Source: Kitasatospora cheerisanensis KCTC 2395 (GTDB taxonomy: Bacteria > Actinomycetota > Actinomycetes > Streptomycetales > Streptomycetaceae). Taken from it: 64,000 nucleotides of DNA. The notes under the pieces are model-generated. The model worked only from the letters and a program-made list of their open reading frames with translations, was not told where the DNA came from and did not search any database. Below, piece by piece: positions 51,411-64,000 of this stretch. Within the stretch, counting starts at the first letter, position 1. Each line of letters starts with the position of its first letter. The position numbers were made by a program, and so were the translations under genes. The stretch covers positions 1,465,483 through 1,529,482 of the forward strand of contig NZ_KK853997.1 of NCBI RefSeq assembly GCF_000696185.1. Direction: 5' to 3'.

Positions 51411-52247
51411 TCAGAACGCGGGGATGACCGCGCCCTGGAAGTTGTCGGTGATGTACTTCTTGACCTCGTCGGAGTGCAGCAGCTCGGCGAGCTTCTTGAC
51501 CCGCGGGTCGCTCTCGTGGCCCTTCTTGACGGCCAGGATGTTGGCGTACGGGTTGCCCTGGGCCTTCTCCAGCACCAGCGCGTCGGTGGCCGGCTTGAGG
51601 TTGGCGCCGAGAGCGTAGTTGCCGTTGATGACGGCGGCGTCGACGTCGTCGAGGGAGCGCGGCAGCTGGGCGGCCTCCAGCTCCTTGAACTTCAGGTGCT
51701 TGGGGTTGGAGGCGATGTCGTCGGCGGTGGCGGTGGTCCCGGCGCCGTCCTTGAGGGTGATGATGTTGTTGTCGGCCAGCAGCTTGAGCGCCCGGCCCTC
51801 GTTGGTGGCGTCGCTGGGGACGGCGATCTGGGCGCCGTCCTTCAGGTCGGCGATGCCCTTGACCTTCTTGGAGTAGACGCCGAGCGGCTCCAGGTGGACG
51901 GCCTCGACGGAGACGATGTCGGTGCCGTTCTTCTTGTTGAAGTCGTCCAGGTAGGGCTGGTGCTGGAAGAAGTTCGCGTCCGCGGATCCGTCCTGGACCG
52001 AGGTGTTGGGGGTCACGTAGTCGCTGACCTCCTTGACGTCCAGCTTGAGGCCGGCCTTCTCCGCCAGGTTGTCCTGCACGAACTTGAGGATCTGCGCGTG
52101 CGGGGTGGCGCTGGCCGCGATCACCAGGGGCTTGTTGGGGTCGGCCTGGGCGGCGGAGTCGGAGCTGCCGCTGGAGCAGGCGGTGAGGCCTATGACGAGG
52201 CCGGCGGCGGTGGCGGTCAGGACGGTGGTCTTCAGAACGTTACGCAC
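51411..52247 (-). CDS. metQ: Methionine ABC transporter substrate-binding lipoprotein MetQ
   Basis: 278-residue NlpA/MetQ lipoprotein. Signal peptide with lipobox 'LTAC' (acylated C24), Ser/Gly linker, then the MetQ domain: 'VTPNTSVQDGSADANFFQHQPYLDDFN', 'GIADLKDGAQIAVPSDATNEGRALKLL', 'VINGNYALGANL'. Binds methionine (or its sulfoxide) outside the membrane and delivers it to MetNI. GTG start at 52245-52247. Last gene of the operon, 70 bp after metI. Confidence 0.95.
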   Translation of the reverse strand: MRNVLKTTVLTATAAGLVIGLTACSSGSSDSAAQADPNKPLVIAASATPHAQILKFVQDNLAEKAGLKLDVKEVSDYVTPNTSVQDGSADANFFQHQPYLDDFNKKNGTDIVSVEAVHLEPLGVYSKKVKGIADLKDGAQIAVPSDATNEGRALKLLADNNIITLKDGAGTTATADDIASNPKHLKFKELEAAQLPRSLDDVDAAVINGNYALGANLKPATDALVLEKAQGNPYANILAVKKGHESDPRVKKLAELLHSDEVKKYITDNFQGAVIPAF

Positions 52248-52317
52248 GAAAAGTGCCTTTCTGCGGGGTGCGAACGGCCCTGTCGGGCCGGGAGCCGCTC
52301 CGGTGGGGAGCGGTGGT

Positions 52318-53064
52318 TCAGTGCGAGGACGCGAGGTCCTCGTCGATCTCCTCGGCGCGCGGCGCGGCGTTCGCGGAGCGGAAGAAGCTCAGCGGGCTGC
52401 GGTAGTTGCCGCGGTGGGAGAGTCGGCGGGCGATCTGGTCGCCGAGCAGTTGCAGCGCGGTGACGATGATCACGAGTTCGGCGACGATGACCCACATGAA
52501 GGTGGTCTCGAAGCGCTGGTAGCCGTAGCGGATGGCGAGGTCGCCGAGGCCGCCGCCGCCGACCGTGCCGGCCATGGTGGAGTAGCCGATCAGCGCGATC
52601 AGGGTGGTGGTGACGGCGGAGACCAGCGACGGCAGGGTCTCCGGCAGCAGGGTCTTGCGGACGATGGTGCCGGTGCCGGCGCCCATCGCCTTGAGCGCCT
52701 CGATCAGTCCGCCGTCGACCTCGCGGAGCGAGGTCTCGACCAGGCGGGCGAAGAACGGGATGGCGCCGATGGCGAGCGGGACGCTGGCGGCCTGCCAGCC
52801 GAGCGAGGTGCCGGTGAGCGCCTTGGTGAAGGGGATCACCGCGACGATCAGGATGATGAACGGGATGGAGCGTCCGACGTTGACGATCACCCCGAGCACC
52901 CGGCTGACGGCCAGGTTCTGCAGCAGGCCGCCCTTGTCGGTGAGCACCAGCAGCAGTCCGAGCGGCAGGCCGATCACCAGGGTGGCCAGGCCGGCGATGC
53001 CGACCATGCCGAGGGTCTCCCAGGTGGCGGGCCACATGAGTTCCTGCATCCGGTCCCAGGTCAT
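52318..53064 (-). CDS. metI: Methionine ABC transporter permease MetI
   Basis: 248 residues, five to six membrane helices, with the MetI/NlpA-type start 'TWDRMQELMWPATWETLGMVGIAGLATLVIGLPLG' and the EAA-type loop 'EALKAMGAGTGTIVRKTLLPETLPSL' that contacts MetN. ATG 53062-53064 overlaps the metN stop (ATGA). The last ~25 residues are a hydrophilic tail. Confidence 0.95.
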   Translation of the reverse strand: MTWDRMQELMWPATWETLGMVGIAGLATLVIGLPLGLLLVLTDKGGLLQNLAVSRVLGVIVNVGRSIPFIILIVAVIPFTKALTGTSLGWQAASVPLAIGAIPFFARLVETSLREVDGGLIEALKAMGAGTGTIVRKTLLPETLPSLVSAVTTTLIALIGYSTMAGTVGGGGLGDLAIRYGYQRFETTFMWVIVAELVIIVTALQLLGDQIARRLSHRGNYRSPLSFFRSANAAPRAEEIDEDLASSH

Positions 53065-54086
53065 GCCGCCGCTCCGTTCGACAGGTCGAGGACGTCCACC
53101 TGGAGTCCCTGTTGGCGCAGGTAGCCGATCGGCACCACGTTGTCGGTGTGGCTGCCGGGCAGTTCGACCCGCATCCGGCCGACCAGGCGGCCGGCGATGG
53201 TCTCCGCGGCGGCGCCGAGGATGTTGATGTCGATCTGGTAGGTGCGGGCCAGCTGGGAGACGAACGGCTGGGCGGGCGCGTCGCCCTGGAAGGTGATCTC
53301 CAGGACGGTGCGGTCCTCGCGGCCGGTGCCGAAGTCGCCGAGCGGGAACAGGTCGCGGGCGATCTGCGAGCGGCCGTCGGCGAGCAGGTCGGTGAGCTGC
53401 CCGGTCTCGACGACCTTGCCGCCGCGCATCAGCGCCGCGGAGTCGCAGACCGACTTGATGACGTCCATCTCGTGGGTGATCAGCAGCACGGTGAGGCCGA
53501 GCTGCTGGTTGAGCTCGCGCAGCAGCTTGAGGACGGAGCGGGTGGTCTCCGGGTCGAGGGCGCTGGTGGCCTCGTCGGAGAGCAGCACCTTGGGGTCGCC
53601 GGCCAGGGCGCGGGCGATGCCGACGCGCTGCTTCTGGCCGCCGGACAGCTGGCTCGGGTAGCTGCGGGCCTTGTCGGCGAGGCCGACCAGGTCGAGCAGT
53701 TCGGCGGCCTTGCGGCGGCGGTCGTGCCGGTCGAGGCCGATGATCTCCAGCGGCAGTTCGACGTTCTGCTGCACGGTGCGCGAGGACAGCAGGTTGAAGT
53801 GCTGAAACACCATGCCGATCCGGCGGCGGGCCTCGCGGAGTTCGCGGCCGGCCCGCTGCTCGCTGCCGGCCAGCGCGGTCAGTTCGACGCCGTCGACGGT
53901 GACGGTGCCGGCGGTGGGCCGCTCCAGCAGGTTGACGCACCGGATGAGGGTGGACTTGCCGGCGCCGCTGGTGCCGACGACCCCGAACACCTCGCCCTGC
54001 CGCACGTGCAGGTCGACGTCGTCCAGTGCCACGACGTCGCGGCCCCGGGAACGGTAGACCTTGGTCAGGCCCTTGGTGGTGATCAC
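53061..54086 (-). CDS. metN: Methionine ABC transporter ATP-binding protein MetN
   Basis: 341-residue ATPase. Walker A 'GTSGAGKST', Q-loop 'FQHFNLL', signature 'QLSGGQKQRVGIARAL', Walker B 'LLSDEATSALD', H-loop 'LLITHEMD'. The C-terminal ~90 residues form the NIL/ACT-like domain ('PFVSQLARTYQIDINILGAAAETI') that binds methionine and inhibits transport. I use GTG 54084-54086 ('ITTKGLTKVY'); an ATG 11 codons upstream (54119) is possible. Preceded by a leader with a Met/Cys-rich peptide. Confidence 0.94.
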   Translation of the reverse strand: MITTKGLTKVYRSRGRDVVALDDVDLHVRQGEVFGVVGTSGAGKSTLIRCVNLLERPTAGTVTVDGVELTALAGSEQRAGRELREARRRIGMVFQHFNLLSSRTVQQNVELPLEIIGLDRHDRRRKAAELLDLVGLADKARSYPSQLSGGQKQRVGIARALAGDPKVLLSDEATSALDPETTRSVLKLLRELNQQLGLTVLLITHEMDVIKSVCDSAALMRGGKVVETGQLTDLLADGRSQIARDLFPLGDFGTGREDRTVLEITFQGDAPAQPFVSQLARTYQIDINILGAAAETIAGRLVGRMRVELPGSHTDNVVPIGYLRQQGLQVDVLDLSNGAAA

Positions 54087-54294
54087 AGCTGCTTCCGTTG
54101 TTCGTCGGCGGATGGTCATCGGCGGACTGCCACGGGGGCGTGCGCCAATGGCTGGGGACGGCACCTGGTGCCGGGAGGAAGAGTGGGTGCTGCCGTCGTG
54201 TCGATCATGGCCGCCGGTCGGACGGGCCGCGCGGGGGCGTGGCCCTAACGAGTCATCGGCGGACGGGACGTCAGCGGGTGCTGGGCGAAGGCTC

Positions 54295-54321
54295 TCAGCG
54301 ACAACACATTCGACGGCACAT
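54295..54321 (-). CDS. Putative Met/Cys leader peptide upstream of metNIQ
   Basis: Eight codons reading M-C-R-R-M-C-C-R then TGA. AGGTGA, the exact complement of the 16S rRNA 3' end, lies seven bases before the ATG, so translation is very likely. Three of eight residues are Cys and two Met. The same frame is open upstream to an ATG at 54378 (27 residues in all, starting MTTTTTC), but that start has no Shine-Dalgarno. The stop lies 208 bp before metN with no other gene between. A role in ribosome-mediated attenuation by Cys or Met supply is inferred; it is too short for ordinary gene finders. Confidence 0.6.
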   Translation of the reverse strand: MCRRMCCR

Positions 54322-54467
54322 GCGTCGCTCACCTGCCGGCGTCGCGCCGGTGGGGATGCATGTCGTCGTCGTGGTCATGAACCCAGTAAATCAGACAATT
54401 GGTCCACGTCCCAATGCTCAGGACCTTCCGTCCGACATGCGGACACGACCCTTGCGGGACAAGGCAG

Positions 54468-54500
54468 CGGCGCCCCGCCTGTGGTCCGGGCGGGGCGCCG
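54468..54500 (-). terminator. Terminator after the GNAT gene at 54512
   Basis: 12-bp GC stem (54468-54479 with 54489-54500) and 9-base loop, 12 bp beyond the stop codon. It separates that gene from the metN leader, so metNIQ needs its own promoter between about 54380 and 54460. Confidence 0.75.
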
Positions 54501-54511
54501 CAAGGGGTGGT

Positions 54512-55006
54512 TCAGGCCGCCAGGGAGGTCTCCCCCGGCTTGGCCAGGGTGACGATCGACATCCGACGGGAGACCTCGCGCACCTCGGTCTCGCGGTAGC
54601 CGAGACGGCGGTACAGCCGCAGGTTGCCCAGGCTGCGGTGGCCGGTGAACAGCCGGTAGCCGCCGCTCGCGCCGTCCTCGGCGAGTTGCGCCTCCAGCGC
54701 GGTCAGCAGCCGGCGGCCCAGGCCGTGCCGCTGCATCCGGGGGTGCACCACCAGGCGGCCGATCCGGCCGACACCGTCCTCGTCGACCCAGCCGCGCACC
54801 GTGCCGACCACCTCGTCGCCCAGGCGGGCCACCAGCACGCGGTGCTCGGCGAGTTCGGCCTTGAGGCTCTCCAGGGTCTGGGTCAGCGGTGCGAGGTTCC
54901 AGTCGCTGTACAGCTCCGCCTCGCTCTGGTAGCCGAGGTACTGGAGCTTGAGGATCTGCTCCGCTTCATCAGGTCGTGCCGCTGCGATGATCACACTCAT
55001 GCCCAT
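54512..55006 (-). CDS. GNAT family N-acetyltransferase
   Basis: 164 residues, one GNAT domain: 'AEQILKLQYLGYQSEAELY', 'VARLGDEVVGTVRGW', and the acetyl-CoA loop in 'IGRLVVHPRMQRHGLGRRLL' (Q-R-x-G-x-G), then 'GHRSLGNLRLYRRLGYRE'. The first ATG (55004-55006) has GGAGG nine bases upstream; a second ATG is two codons in. Substrate unknown. Confidence 0.87.
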   Translation of the reverse strand: MGMSVIIAAARPDEAEQILKLQYLGYQSEAELYSDWNLAPLTQTLESLKAELAEHRVLVARLGDEVVGTVRGWVDEDGVGRIGRLVVHPRMQRHGLGRRLLTALEAQLAEDGASGGYRLFTGHRSLGNLRLYRRLGYRETEVREVSRRMSIVTLAKPGETSLAA

Positions 55007-55166
55007 GTGCGGGGGCCTCCATCGTCAATCGCCCGGCGCGCACGAGTGAGGGTCTGGCACCGGCCTTGTCCGAGGTGTGCCCGGACGGGGATCGGCCCGG
55101 CCCGGGAAAAGCGCGACACGTCCCGCCGGACGGTGGCCCGGTCACGGAACTGGCGCGCTCACGCTC

Positions 55167-55194
55167 AGTATCCGGACGGCCGGACGACCGTCAA
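55167..55194 (-). promoter_or_regulatory. Vegetative-type promoter of the GNAT gene
   Basis: On the minus strand TTGACG (55189-55194) and GATACT (55167-55172) are separated by 16 bases, a good HrdB-type match. Transcription would start near 55160, giving a leader of about 150 nt. Confidence 0.6.
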
Positions 55195-55266
55195 GAGAGA
55201 CGTTCGCCACCGCTCTACCCAGCCGATGGCTGTTCTCAACCTTCCGGACGCCCGACGTGGCGAGCG

Positions 55267-56658
55267 TCACGCGCCGCCCGCCGGCCCGTCCCGCCGCCCG
55301 CTCGGACGGATGTTCTGGTTCACCCGGAACAGGTTCCCCGGGTCGTAGCGGTCCTTCAGCGCCACCAGCCGCTCGTACTTCGCCAGCCCGTACGCCTCCA
55401 CCACCCGGCCCTGCCCCTCCAGGCCCATCAGGTTGACGCAGCCGCCGCCCGAGGAGAACGGCCGCATCGCCTCCCAGCACCGCCGCACCCACGCCACCTG
55501 CGGCTCCGCCGGCCCGGTGCTCCACCGGCCCACCGCGCTCAGCAGGTACGGGGCCTGCCGGTAGGTGTACGCGCTGTCCTCCGCGCCCACCCGGGCCACC
55601 GCGCCGCCCAGGAACGCCAGTTGCGCGTGCGCGTCCGGCGACGGCAGGGCGGCGACCTGCTCCGCCAGGCAGTCGATCGCCGCGCCGTCCAGCACCGACA
55701 GGAACTCCGAACGCCCGAACACGGCCGCGCCCGGCCCCCGGCCCTCGTCCTGCATCCGCTGCCAGAGCGGGTACGGGCGGGTCTGCACGGTGTCCGCGAG
55801 CACGCCCGGCAGGGCGCGCAGCGGGGCGATCACCTCCCGGCCGCGGTCGGCCCGGCCGGCCCAGCACAGGCCGATCCGCACCGCCGTCGCCGCCGGCAGC
55901 TGCGGCATCCCGCGCGGCGCGCCGAACTCGCAGCACACCGTGAGCCCGTCCGGGGCGTGCGCCATGAAGTCCCGCACCGCGGCCAGCGTCGGCGCCAGCC
56001 GCTCCCCCGGCAGGTACAGCGCCCCGCACAGCAGGTGCGCGCCCACCCGGTGCAGCCGGTACGTGAAGGAGGTGACCACCCCGAAGTTGCCGCCGCCGCC
56101 GCGCAGCCCCGCGAACAGCTCCGGGTGCGAGGCCGCACTCGCCGTCAGCAGCCGCCCCTCGGCCGTCACCACGTCGGCCTCCACCAGGTTGTCGCAGGTC
56201 AGCCCGTACGCGCGGGACAGCCAGCCGCTGCCGCCGCCGAGCGTGGTGCCCGCGATGCCCGCCGCCGAGTACGGCGCGCCGGGCGTCGCCAGCCCGAAGG
56301 CCTGCGTCTCGTGGTCGAAGCCGCCCCAGGTCGCGCCCGGCTGCGCCCGGGCGGTGCGGCGCTCCGGGTCCACCCGGACGCCGGTGAGGCCGGACAGGTC
56401 GATCAGCATCGCGCCCTCGCCGGTGCCCAGGCCCGCCAGGCTGTGCCCCGCGCCGCGCACCGCGACGGGCAGGCCGTGCTCGCGGGCCACCGCCACCGCC
56501 TGCAGCACGTCGGCGACGCCGGTGCAGCGGGCGATCACCTCGGGCCGCCGGTCCACCGCCGCGTTCCACACCCCCCGCGCCCGGTCGTACCCCTCGTCCC
56601 CGGGCAGCACGATCTCACCCCGGAACCCCTCGGCAAGCGCCACGGCTGCGTCGGCCAT
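55267..56658 (-). CDS. FAD-binding PCMH-type oxidoreductase (BBE family)
   Basis: 463-residue flavoprotein oxidase. The PCMH FAD domain has 'VRGAGHSLAG' with H72, the usual site of 8-alpha histidyl attachment of FAD, and 'GTTLGGGSGWLSRAYGLTCDNLVEADVVT'. The C-terminal BBE segment ends 'YERLVALKDRYDPGNLFRVNQNI'. The cysteine that makes a second FAD bond in bicovalent members (in a G-x-C-P-T-V-type loop before the Gly triplet) is replaced by 'YSAAGIAG'. No Tat or Sec signal is visible. The substrate cannot be predicted; not part of an operon. Start ATG at 56656-56658. Confidence 0.87.
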   Translation of the reverse strand: MADAAVALAEGFRGEIVLPGDEGYDRARGVWNAAVDRRPEVIARCTGVADVLQAVAVAREHGLPVAVRGAGHSLAGLGTGEGAMLIDLSGLTGVRVDPERRTARAQPGATWGGFDHETQAFGLATPGAPYSAAGIAGTTLGGGSGWLSRAYGLTCDNLVEADVVTAEGRLLTASAASHPELFAGLRGGGGNFGVVTSFTYRLHRVGAHLLCGALYLPGERLAPTLAAVRDFMAHAPDGLTVCCEFGAPRGMPQLPAATAVRIGLCWAGRADRGREVIAPLRALPGVLADTVQTRPYPLWQRMQDEGRGPGAAVFGRSEFLSVLDGAAIDCLAEQVAALPSPDAHAQLAFLGGAVARVGAEDSAYTYRQAPYLLSAVGRWSTGPAEPQVAWVRRCWEAMRPFSSGGGCVNLMGLEGQGRVVEAYGLAKYERLVALKDRYDPGNLFRVNQNIRPSGRRDGPAGGA

Positions 56659-56762
56659 GGATCCAGCGTAGGCGGGGTGCCCGCCCCCCGCTCCGCCGGA
56701 ACCGGGTGCCCGGGTGACGTGCCGCACGCCGCGGGCGCGCTCGCCCGGGCCGCAACGGCGGC

Positions 56763-56789
56763 GGGGCCGGACGGTCTCCGTCCGGCCCC
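56763..56789 (-). terminator. Terminator of argH
   Basis: 12-bp GC stem (56763-56774 with 56778-56789) and TCT loop, 15 bp beyond the argH stop. Confidence 0.7.
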
Positions 56790-56804
56790 GGCTCGCGTCG
56801 GTGG

Positions 56805-59496
<2,692 letters not shown>

Positions 59497-59533
59497 GGCT
59501 TTCTCCTTCAGTACAGGTTTCATGCGGCGTTAG

Positions 59534-59567
59534 GCATAAGTATGCACGACCGCGTATGAGTTGCCAA
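59534..59567 (-). promoter_or_regulatory. argG promoter with overlapping ARG box
   Basis: Minus strand: TTGGCA (59562-59567), 17 bases, CATACT (59539-59544). The inverted repeat GCATA-CT-TATGC (59534-59545) covers the -10 and matches the ArgR half-site pattern (TGCATA); a further partial half-site, CTCATAC, lies in the spacer. ArgR with arginine is expected to block RNA polymerase here. Confidence 0.65.
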
Positions 59568-59606
59568 ACCGGTGGCACGGAAGGCGTGCGAACCGGGCGA
59601 AAGGGC

Positions 59607-60155
59607 TTACTGCGACTTGGCCTGTGCGAGCTGCATCAGGTGGTCGGCGAGCGCCTGCCCGCCGGCCGCGTCGCGGCTGATCAGCAGCACGGTGTCGTCG
59701 CCGGCGATGGTGCCGAGGATCTCGAACACCTCGGCGGTGTCGATCGCGGAGGCCAGGAACTGGGCGGCGCCGGGCGGGGTGCGCAGCACCACCAGGTTGC
59801 CGGAGGCGGTGGCGGAGACCATCAGCTCGCCCGCCAGCCGGGCCATCCGGGCCTCGCTGGCGGATTCGCCCATGGGCGCGCGCGGGGTGCGGTCCCCGCC
59901 CTCGGCCGGGACGGCGTAGATGAGCGCGCCGTCCCGGTTGCGGATCTTCACCGCGCCGAGTTCGTCCAGGTCCCGGGAGAGGGTGGCCTGGGTGACCACG
60001 AGGCCGTCGTCGGCGAGCAGCTTCGCCAGTTGGCTCTGCGAGCGGACGGGCTGACGGGTCAGCAGATCCACGATGCGGCGGTGGCGCGCGGTGCGGGTCT
60101 GCGGGACCTGCGGCATGGGTCCTGCCGTGGTCGACTCGGGGCGGGGTTCGGTCAT
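59607..60155 (-). CDS. argR: Arginine repressor ArgR
   Basis: 182 residues. N-terminal winged helix '[43 protein letters not shown]' (S-R-D recognition motif); C-terminal oligomerisation and arginine-binding domain with '[11 protein letters not shown]'. Start ATG 60153-60155, preceded by AGGAG. The first ~22 residues are an extension compared with E. coli ArgR. It is 26 bp after argD in the argCJBDR operon and controls it and argG. Confidence 0.95.
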   Translation of the reverse strand: MTEPRPESTTAGPMPQVPQTRTARHRRIVDLLTRQPVRSQSQLAKLLADDGLVVTQATLSRDLDELGAVKIRNRDGALIYAVPAEGGDRTPRAPMGESASEARMARLAGELMVSATASGNLVVLRTPPGAAQFLASAIDTAEVFEILGTIAGDDTVLLISRDAAGGQALADHLMQLAQAKSQ

Positions 60156-60180
60156 AACTGAAGATTCTCCTGAAAGACGC

Positions 60181-61398
60181 TCAGCTGTTCGCGCCGGGGG
60201 CGGTTTCGCGGACCGTTCGGAGGATCGCGGGCAGCGCGGCGAGGAAGCGGTCGGCCTGTTCCTCGGTGAGGATCAGCGGCGGAACGAGCCGGACGGCGTC
60301 CGCGACGGCGGCGTTGACCAGGAAGCCGGCGTCCTGCGCGGCGGCCTGGACCCGGGCGGCGACGGGCTGCGTCAGCACGATGCCGAGCAGCAGGCCCTTG
60401 CCGCGCACCTCCGCGACCAGCGGGTCGCCGATCGCCTCGACGCCCTGCCGCAGCCGCTCGCCGATCTTGGCGGCGTGCTCCAGCAGGCCCTGCTCCTCGA
60501 TGGTGCGCAGCACGGCGAGGCCGGCCGCGGCGACCACCGGGTTGCCGCCGAAGGTGGTGCCGTGCTGGCCGGGGGCGAGCAGTTCGCCGGTCTCGCCGAA
60601 GGCGAGCACGGCGCCGATCGGCAGGCCGCCGCCGAGGCCCTTGGCGAGGGTGACGATGTCGGGGTCGGCGCCGTCCTCGGCCTGGTGGGCGTACCAGTGG
60701 CCGGTGCGGCCGATGCCGGTCTGGATCTCGTCCAGGACCAGCAGGGTGCCGGTGGCACGGGTGATCTCGCGGGCGGCCCGCAGGTAGCCCTCGGGCATCG
60801 GGACGGCGCCGTTCTCGCCCTGGATCGGCTCGATGAAGACGGCGGCGGTGTCCTCGGTGACGGCCGCGCGGAGCGCCTCGACGTCGCCGAGCGGGACGTG
60901 CGTGACGTCTCCGGGCAGCGGCTTGAACGGCTCCTGCTTGGCGGGCTGGGCGGTGAGCGCGAGGGCGCCCATGGTGCGGCCGTGGAAGGCGCCCTGGACG
61001 GAGACCAGGTGGGTGCGGCCGGTCAGCCGGGAGATCTTGAAGGCGGCCTCGTTGGCCTCGGCGCCGGAGTTGCAGAAGAACACCCGGGCCGGGCGGCCGG
61101 CCAACTCGACCAGCTTCTCGGCGAGTTGGACGGTCGGCTCGGCCATGAACAGGTTGGAGACGTGGCCGAGGGTGGCGATCTGCTCGGTGACGGCCCCGAC
61201 GATCGCGGGGTGCGCGGTGCCGAGCGCGTTGACCGCGATGCCGCCGACCAGGTCGAGGTACTCGTTGCCGTCGGCGTCCCACAGCAGGGCGCCCTCGCCG
61301 CGCACCAGCGGGATGCGCGGGGTGCCGTAGTTGTGCATCAGCGTGTGCCGGTACCGCTCGGTGATGGACGCGTTGCTGCTGACTGCTTCGTTGCTCAT
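60181..61398 (-). CDS. argD: Acetylornithine aminotransferase
   Basis: 405-residue class III PLP aminotransferase. '[18 protein letters not shown]' (phosphate-binding loop), '[14 protein letters not shown]', PLP lysine in '[15 protein letters not shown]', '[14 protein letters not shown]'. Start ATG overlaps the argB stop (ATGA). Converts N-acetylglutamate semialdehyde to N-acetylornithine. Confidence 0.96.
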   Translation of the reverse strand: MSNEAVSSNASITERYRHTLMHNYGTPRIPLVRGEGALLWDADGNEYLDLVGGIAVNALGTAHPAIVGAVTEQIATLGHVSNLFMAEPTVQLAEKLVELAGRPARVFFCNSGAEANEAAFKISRLTGRTHLVSVQGAFHGRTMGALALTAQPAKQEPFKPLPGDVTHVPLGDVEALRAAVTEDTAAVFIEPIQGENGAVPMPEGYLRAAREITRATGTLLVLDEIQTGIGRTGHWYAHQAEDGADPDIVTLAKGLGGGLPIGAVLAFGETGELLAPGQHGTTFGGNPVVAAAGLAVLRTIEEQGLLEHAAKIGERLRQGVEAIGDPLVAEVRGKGLLLGIVLTQPVAARVQAAAQDAGFLVNAAVADAVRLVPPLILTEEQADRFLAALPAILRTVRETAPGANS

Positions 61399-62327
61399 GC
61401 CAGGCCCCCCAGGACGGTGGTGTCGTCGTCGGGCACGACCATGGTGCCGATGCCCTCGTCGGTGAAGATCTCCAGCAGCAGGCTGTGCTGGACCCGCCCG
61501 TCCAGGACGCGGGCGGTGCCCACGCCGGAGCGGACGGCGCGCAGGCAGCCCTCCATCTTGGGGAGCATGCCGCTGGCCAGGGTCGGGAGCATCTCCTCCA
61601 GTTCGGAGGCGGTGAGCTGGCTGATCACGTCGTCGGAGTTCGGCCAGTCCTTGTAGAGGCCCTCGACGTCGGTGAGCACGACCAGCATCTCGGCGCCGAG
61701 CGCGGCGGCCAGCGCGGACGCGGCGGTGTCGGCGTTGATGTTGTAGACGTGGCCGTCGGCGCCGCGGGCGATCGAGGAGATCACCGGGATCCGGCCGTCG
61801 GCGATCAGCGCCTTCACCGCGCCGGCCTCGATGTTGACGATGTCTCCGACCAGGCCGATGTCGACCTGCTCGCCGTCGACCACGGCGTAGCGCTTGACGG
61901 CGGTCATGGTGTGGGCGTCCTCGCCGGTCATGCCGACGGCGAACGGGCCGTGGGTGTTGAGCAGGCCGACCAGTTCGCGCTGGACCTGGCCGGCGAGCAC
62001 CATCCGGACCACGTCCATGGTCTCGGGGGTGGTGACCCGCAGGCCCGCGGTGAACGAGGACTCCAGGCCGAGCTTGTCGAGCTGGGCGCTGATCTGCGGG
62101 CCGCCGCCGTGCACCACGACGGGGTGCAGTCCGGCGTAGCGGAGGAACACCACGTCCTGGGCGAAGGCGGCCTTCAGGTCCTCGTCGACCATGGCGTTGC
62201 CGCCGAACTTGATGACGACGGTCTTGCCGTGGAAGCGCTCCAGCCAGGGCAGCGCCTCGATCAGGGTGCGGGCCTTGGGCAGGGCGGCGTTGCTGCGGGC
62301 CTGTTCGCCCTTGGGTGCGATCTGCAT
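61395..62327 (-). CDS. argB: Acetylglutamate kinase
   Basis: 310-residue amino-acid kinase. '[10 protein letters not shown]' (ATP loop), '[18 protein letters not shown]' (substrate loop), '[19 protein letters not shown]', and '[11 protein letters not shown]'. The longer N-terminal helix ('[19 protein letters not shown]') is the hexameric, arginine-inhibited type. ATG 62325-62327; 14 bp after argJ. Confidence 0.96.
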   Translation of the reverse strand: MQIAPKGEQARSNAALPKARTLIEALPWLERFHGKTVVIKFGGNAMVDEDLKAAFAQDVVFLRYAGLHPVVVHGGGPQISAQLDKLGLESSFTAGLRVTTPETMDVVRMVLAGQVQRELVGLLNTHGPFAVGMTGEDAHTMTAVKRYAVVDGEQVDIGLVGDIVNIEAGAVKALIADGRIPVISSIARGADGHVYNINADTAASALAAALGAEMLVVLTDVEGLYKDWPNSDDVISQLTASELEEMLPTLASGMLPKMEGCLRAVRSGVGTARVLDGRVQHSLLLEIFTDEGIGTMVVPDDDTTVLGGLA

Positions 62328-62341
62328 GGTGGGGTCCCCCG

Positions 62342-64000
<1,659 letters not shown>

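Noticed and set aside
54087-54511. SAM riboswitch upstream of metN
   Set aside because: No SAM-I core or kink-turn pattern recognised; a covariance-model scan for SAM-I and SAM-IV would settle it. The leader peptide explains the long leader better.

Overview
The window is high-GC chromosomal DNA from a sporulating actinomycete of the Streptomycetaceae (Streptomyces or Kitasatospora type). The basis is very high GC at third codon positions, many GTG starts, an almost intact SsgB (a protein known only from morphologically complex actinomycetes), a RelA/Apt/SecFD/YajC/RuvBAC/YebC/PdxTS/PimA-type gene order that I recall from Streptomyces chromosomes, and an ArgR-ArgDBJC cluster. No phage, insertion sequence, plasmid or CRISPR feature was seen; it reads as core chromosome.

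Layout. 1-5600: GNAT enzyme, then a minus-strand metallo-hydrolase-hisS-aspS operon with overlapping stop/start codons, and a divergent membrane-anchored cyclophilin. 5800-7905: DUF349 protein converging on a lipoprotein. 8003-19683 (minus): relA, apt, secF, secD, yajC, ruvB, ruvA, ruvC, yebC, pdxT, pdxS (stringent response, purine salvage, Sec export, Holliday junction processing, vitamin B6). 19841-23520 (minus): phosphatidylinositol phosphate synthase, acyltransferase and mannosyltransferase for PIM-like lipids, plus small proteins. 23648-30638: EF-G-like factor, DCC thiol protein, an unknown 547-residue membrane protein, a HIT hydrolase and thrS. 30897-38012: DnaQ-like exonuclease, two tRNA-Val(CAC), ssgB, CGNR regulator, DsbA-like protein, double GNAT, pabC/pabB, and a tRNA array (Gly, Cys, four identical Val-GAC). 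38243-42678: small membrane protein, Ser/Thr kinase and unknown genes. 42743-50490: an SpoU methyltransferase, then cobalamin/siroheme genes (cobA/cysG-type, a BluB-CobT fusion, cobL). 50627-56658: GNATs, metNIQ with a Met/Cys-rich leader peptide, and an FAD oxidase. 56805-64000: argH, argG, argR, argD, argB, argJ and the 3' part of argC.

Two observations stand out. First, the minus-strand leader of metNIQ contains an 8-codon reading frame, Met-Cys-Arg-Arg-Met-Cys-Cys-Arg-stop, with a near-ideal Shine-Dalgarno sequence; this looks like a ribosome-mediated sulfur-amino-acid sensor. Second, five otherwise well-conserved genes (EF-G-like, pabC, Ser/Thr kinase, cobT, cobL) contain nine apparent single-base losses. 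Each can be repaired by adding one base to a run of four C or G, which points to homopolymer under-calling in the assembly rather than real gene death. These genes are listed as pseudogenes only because the frame is broken as given.
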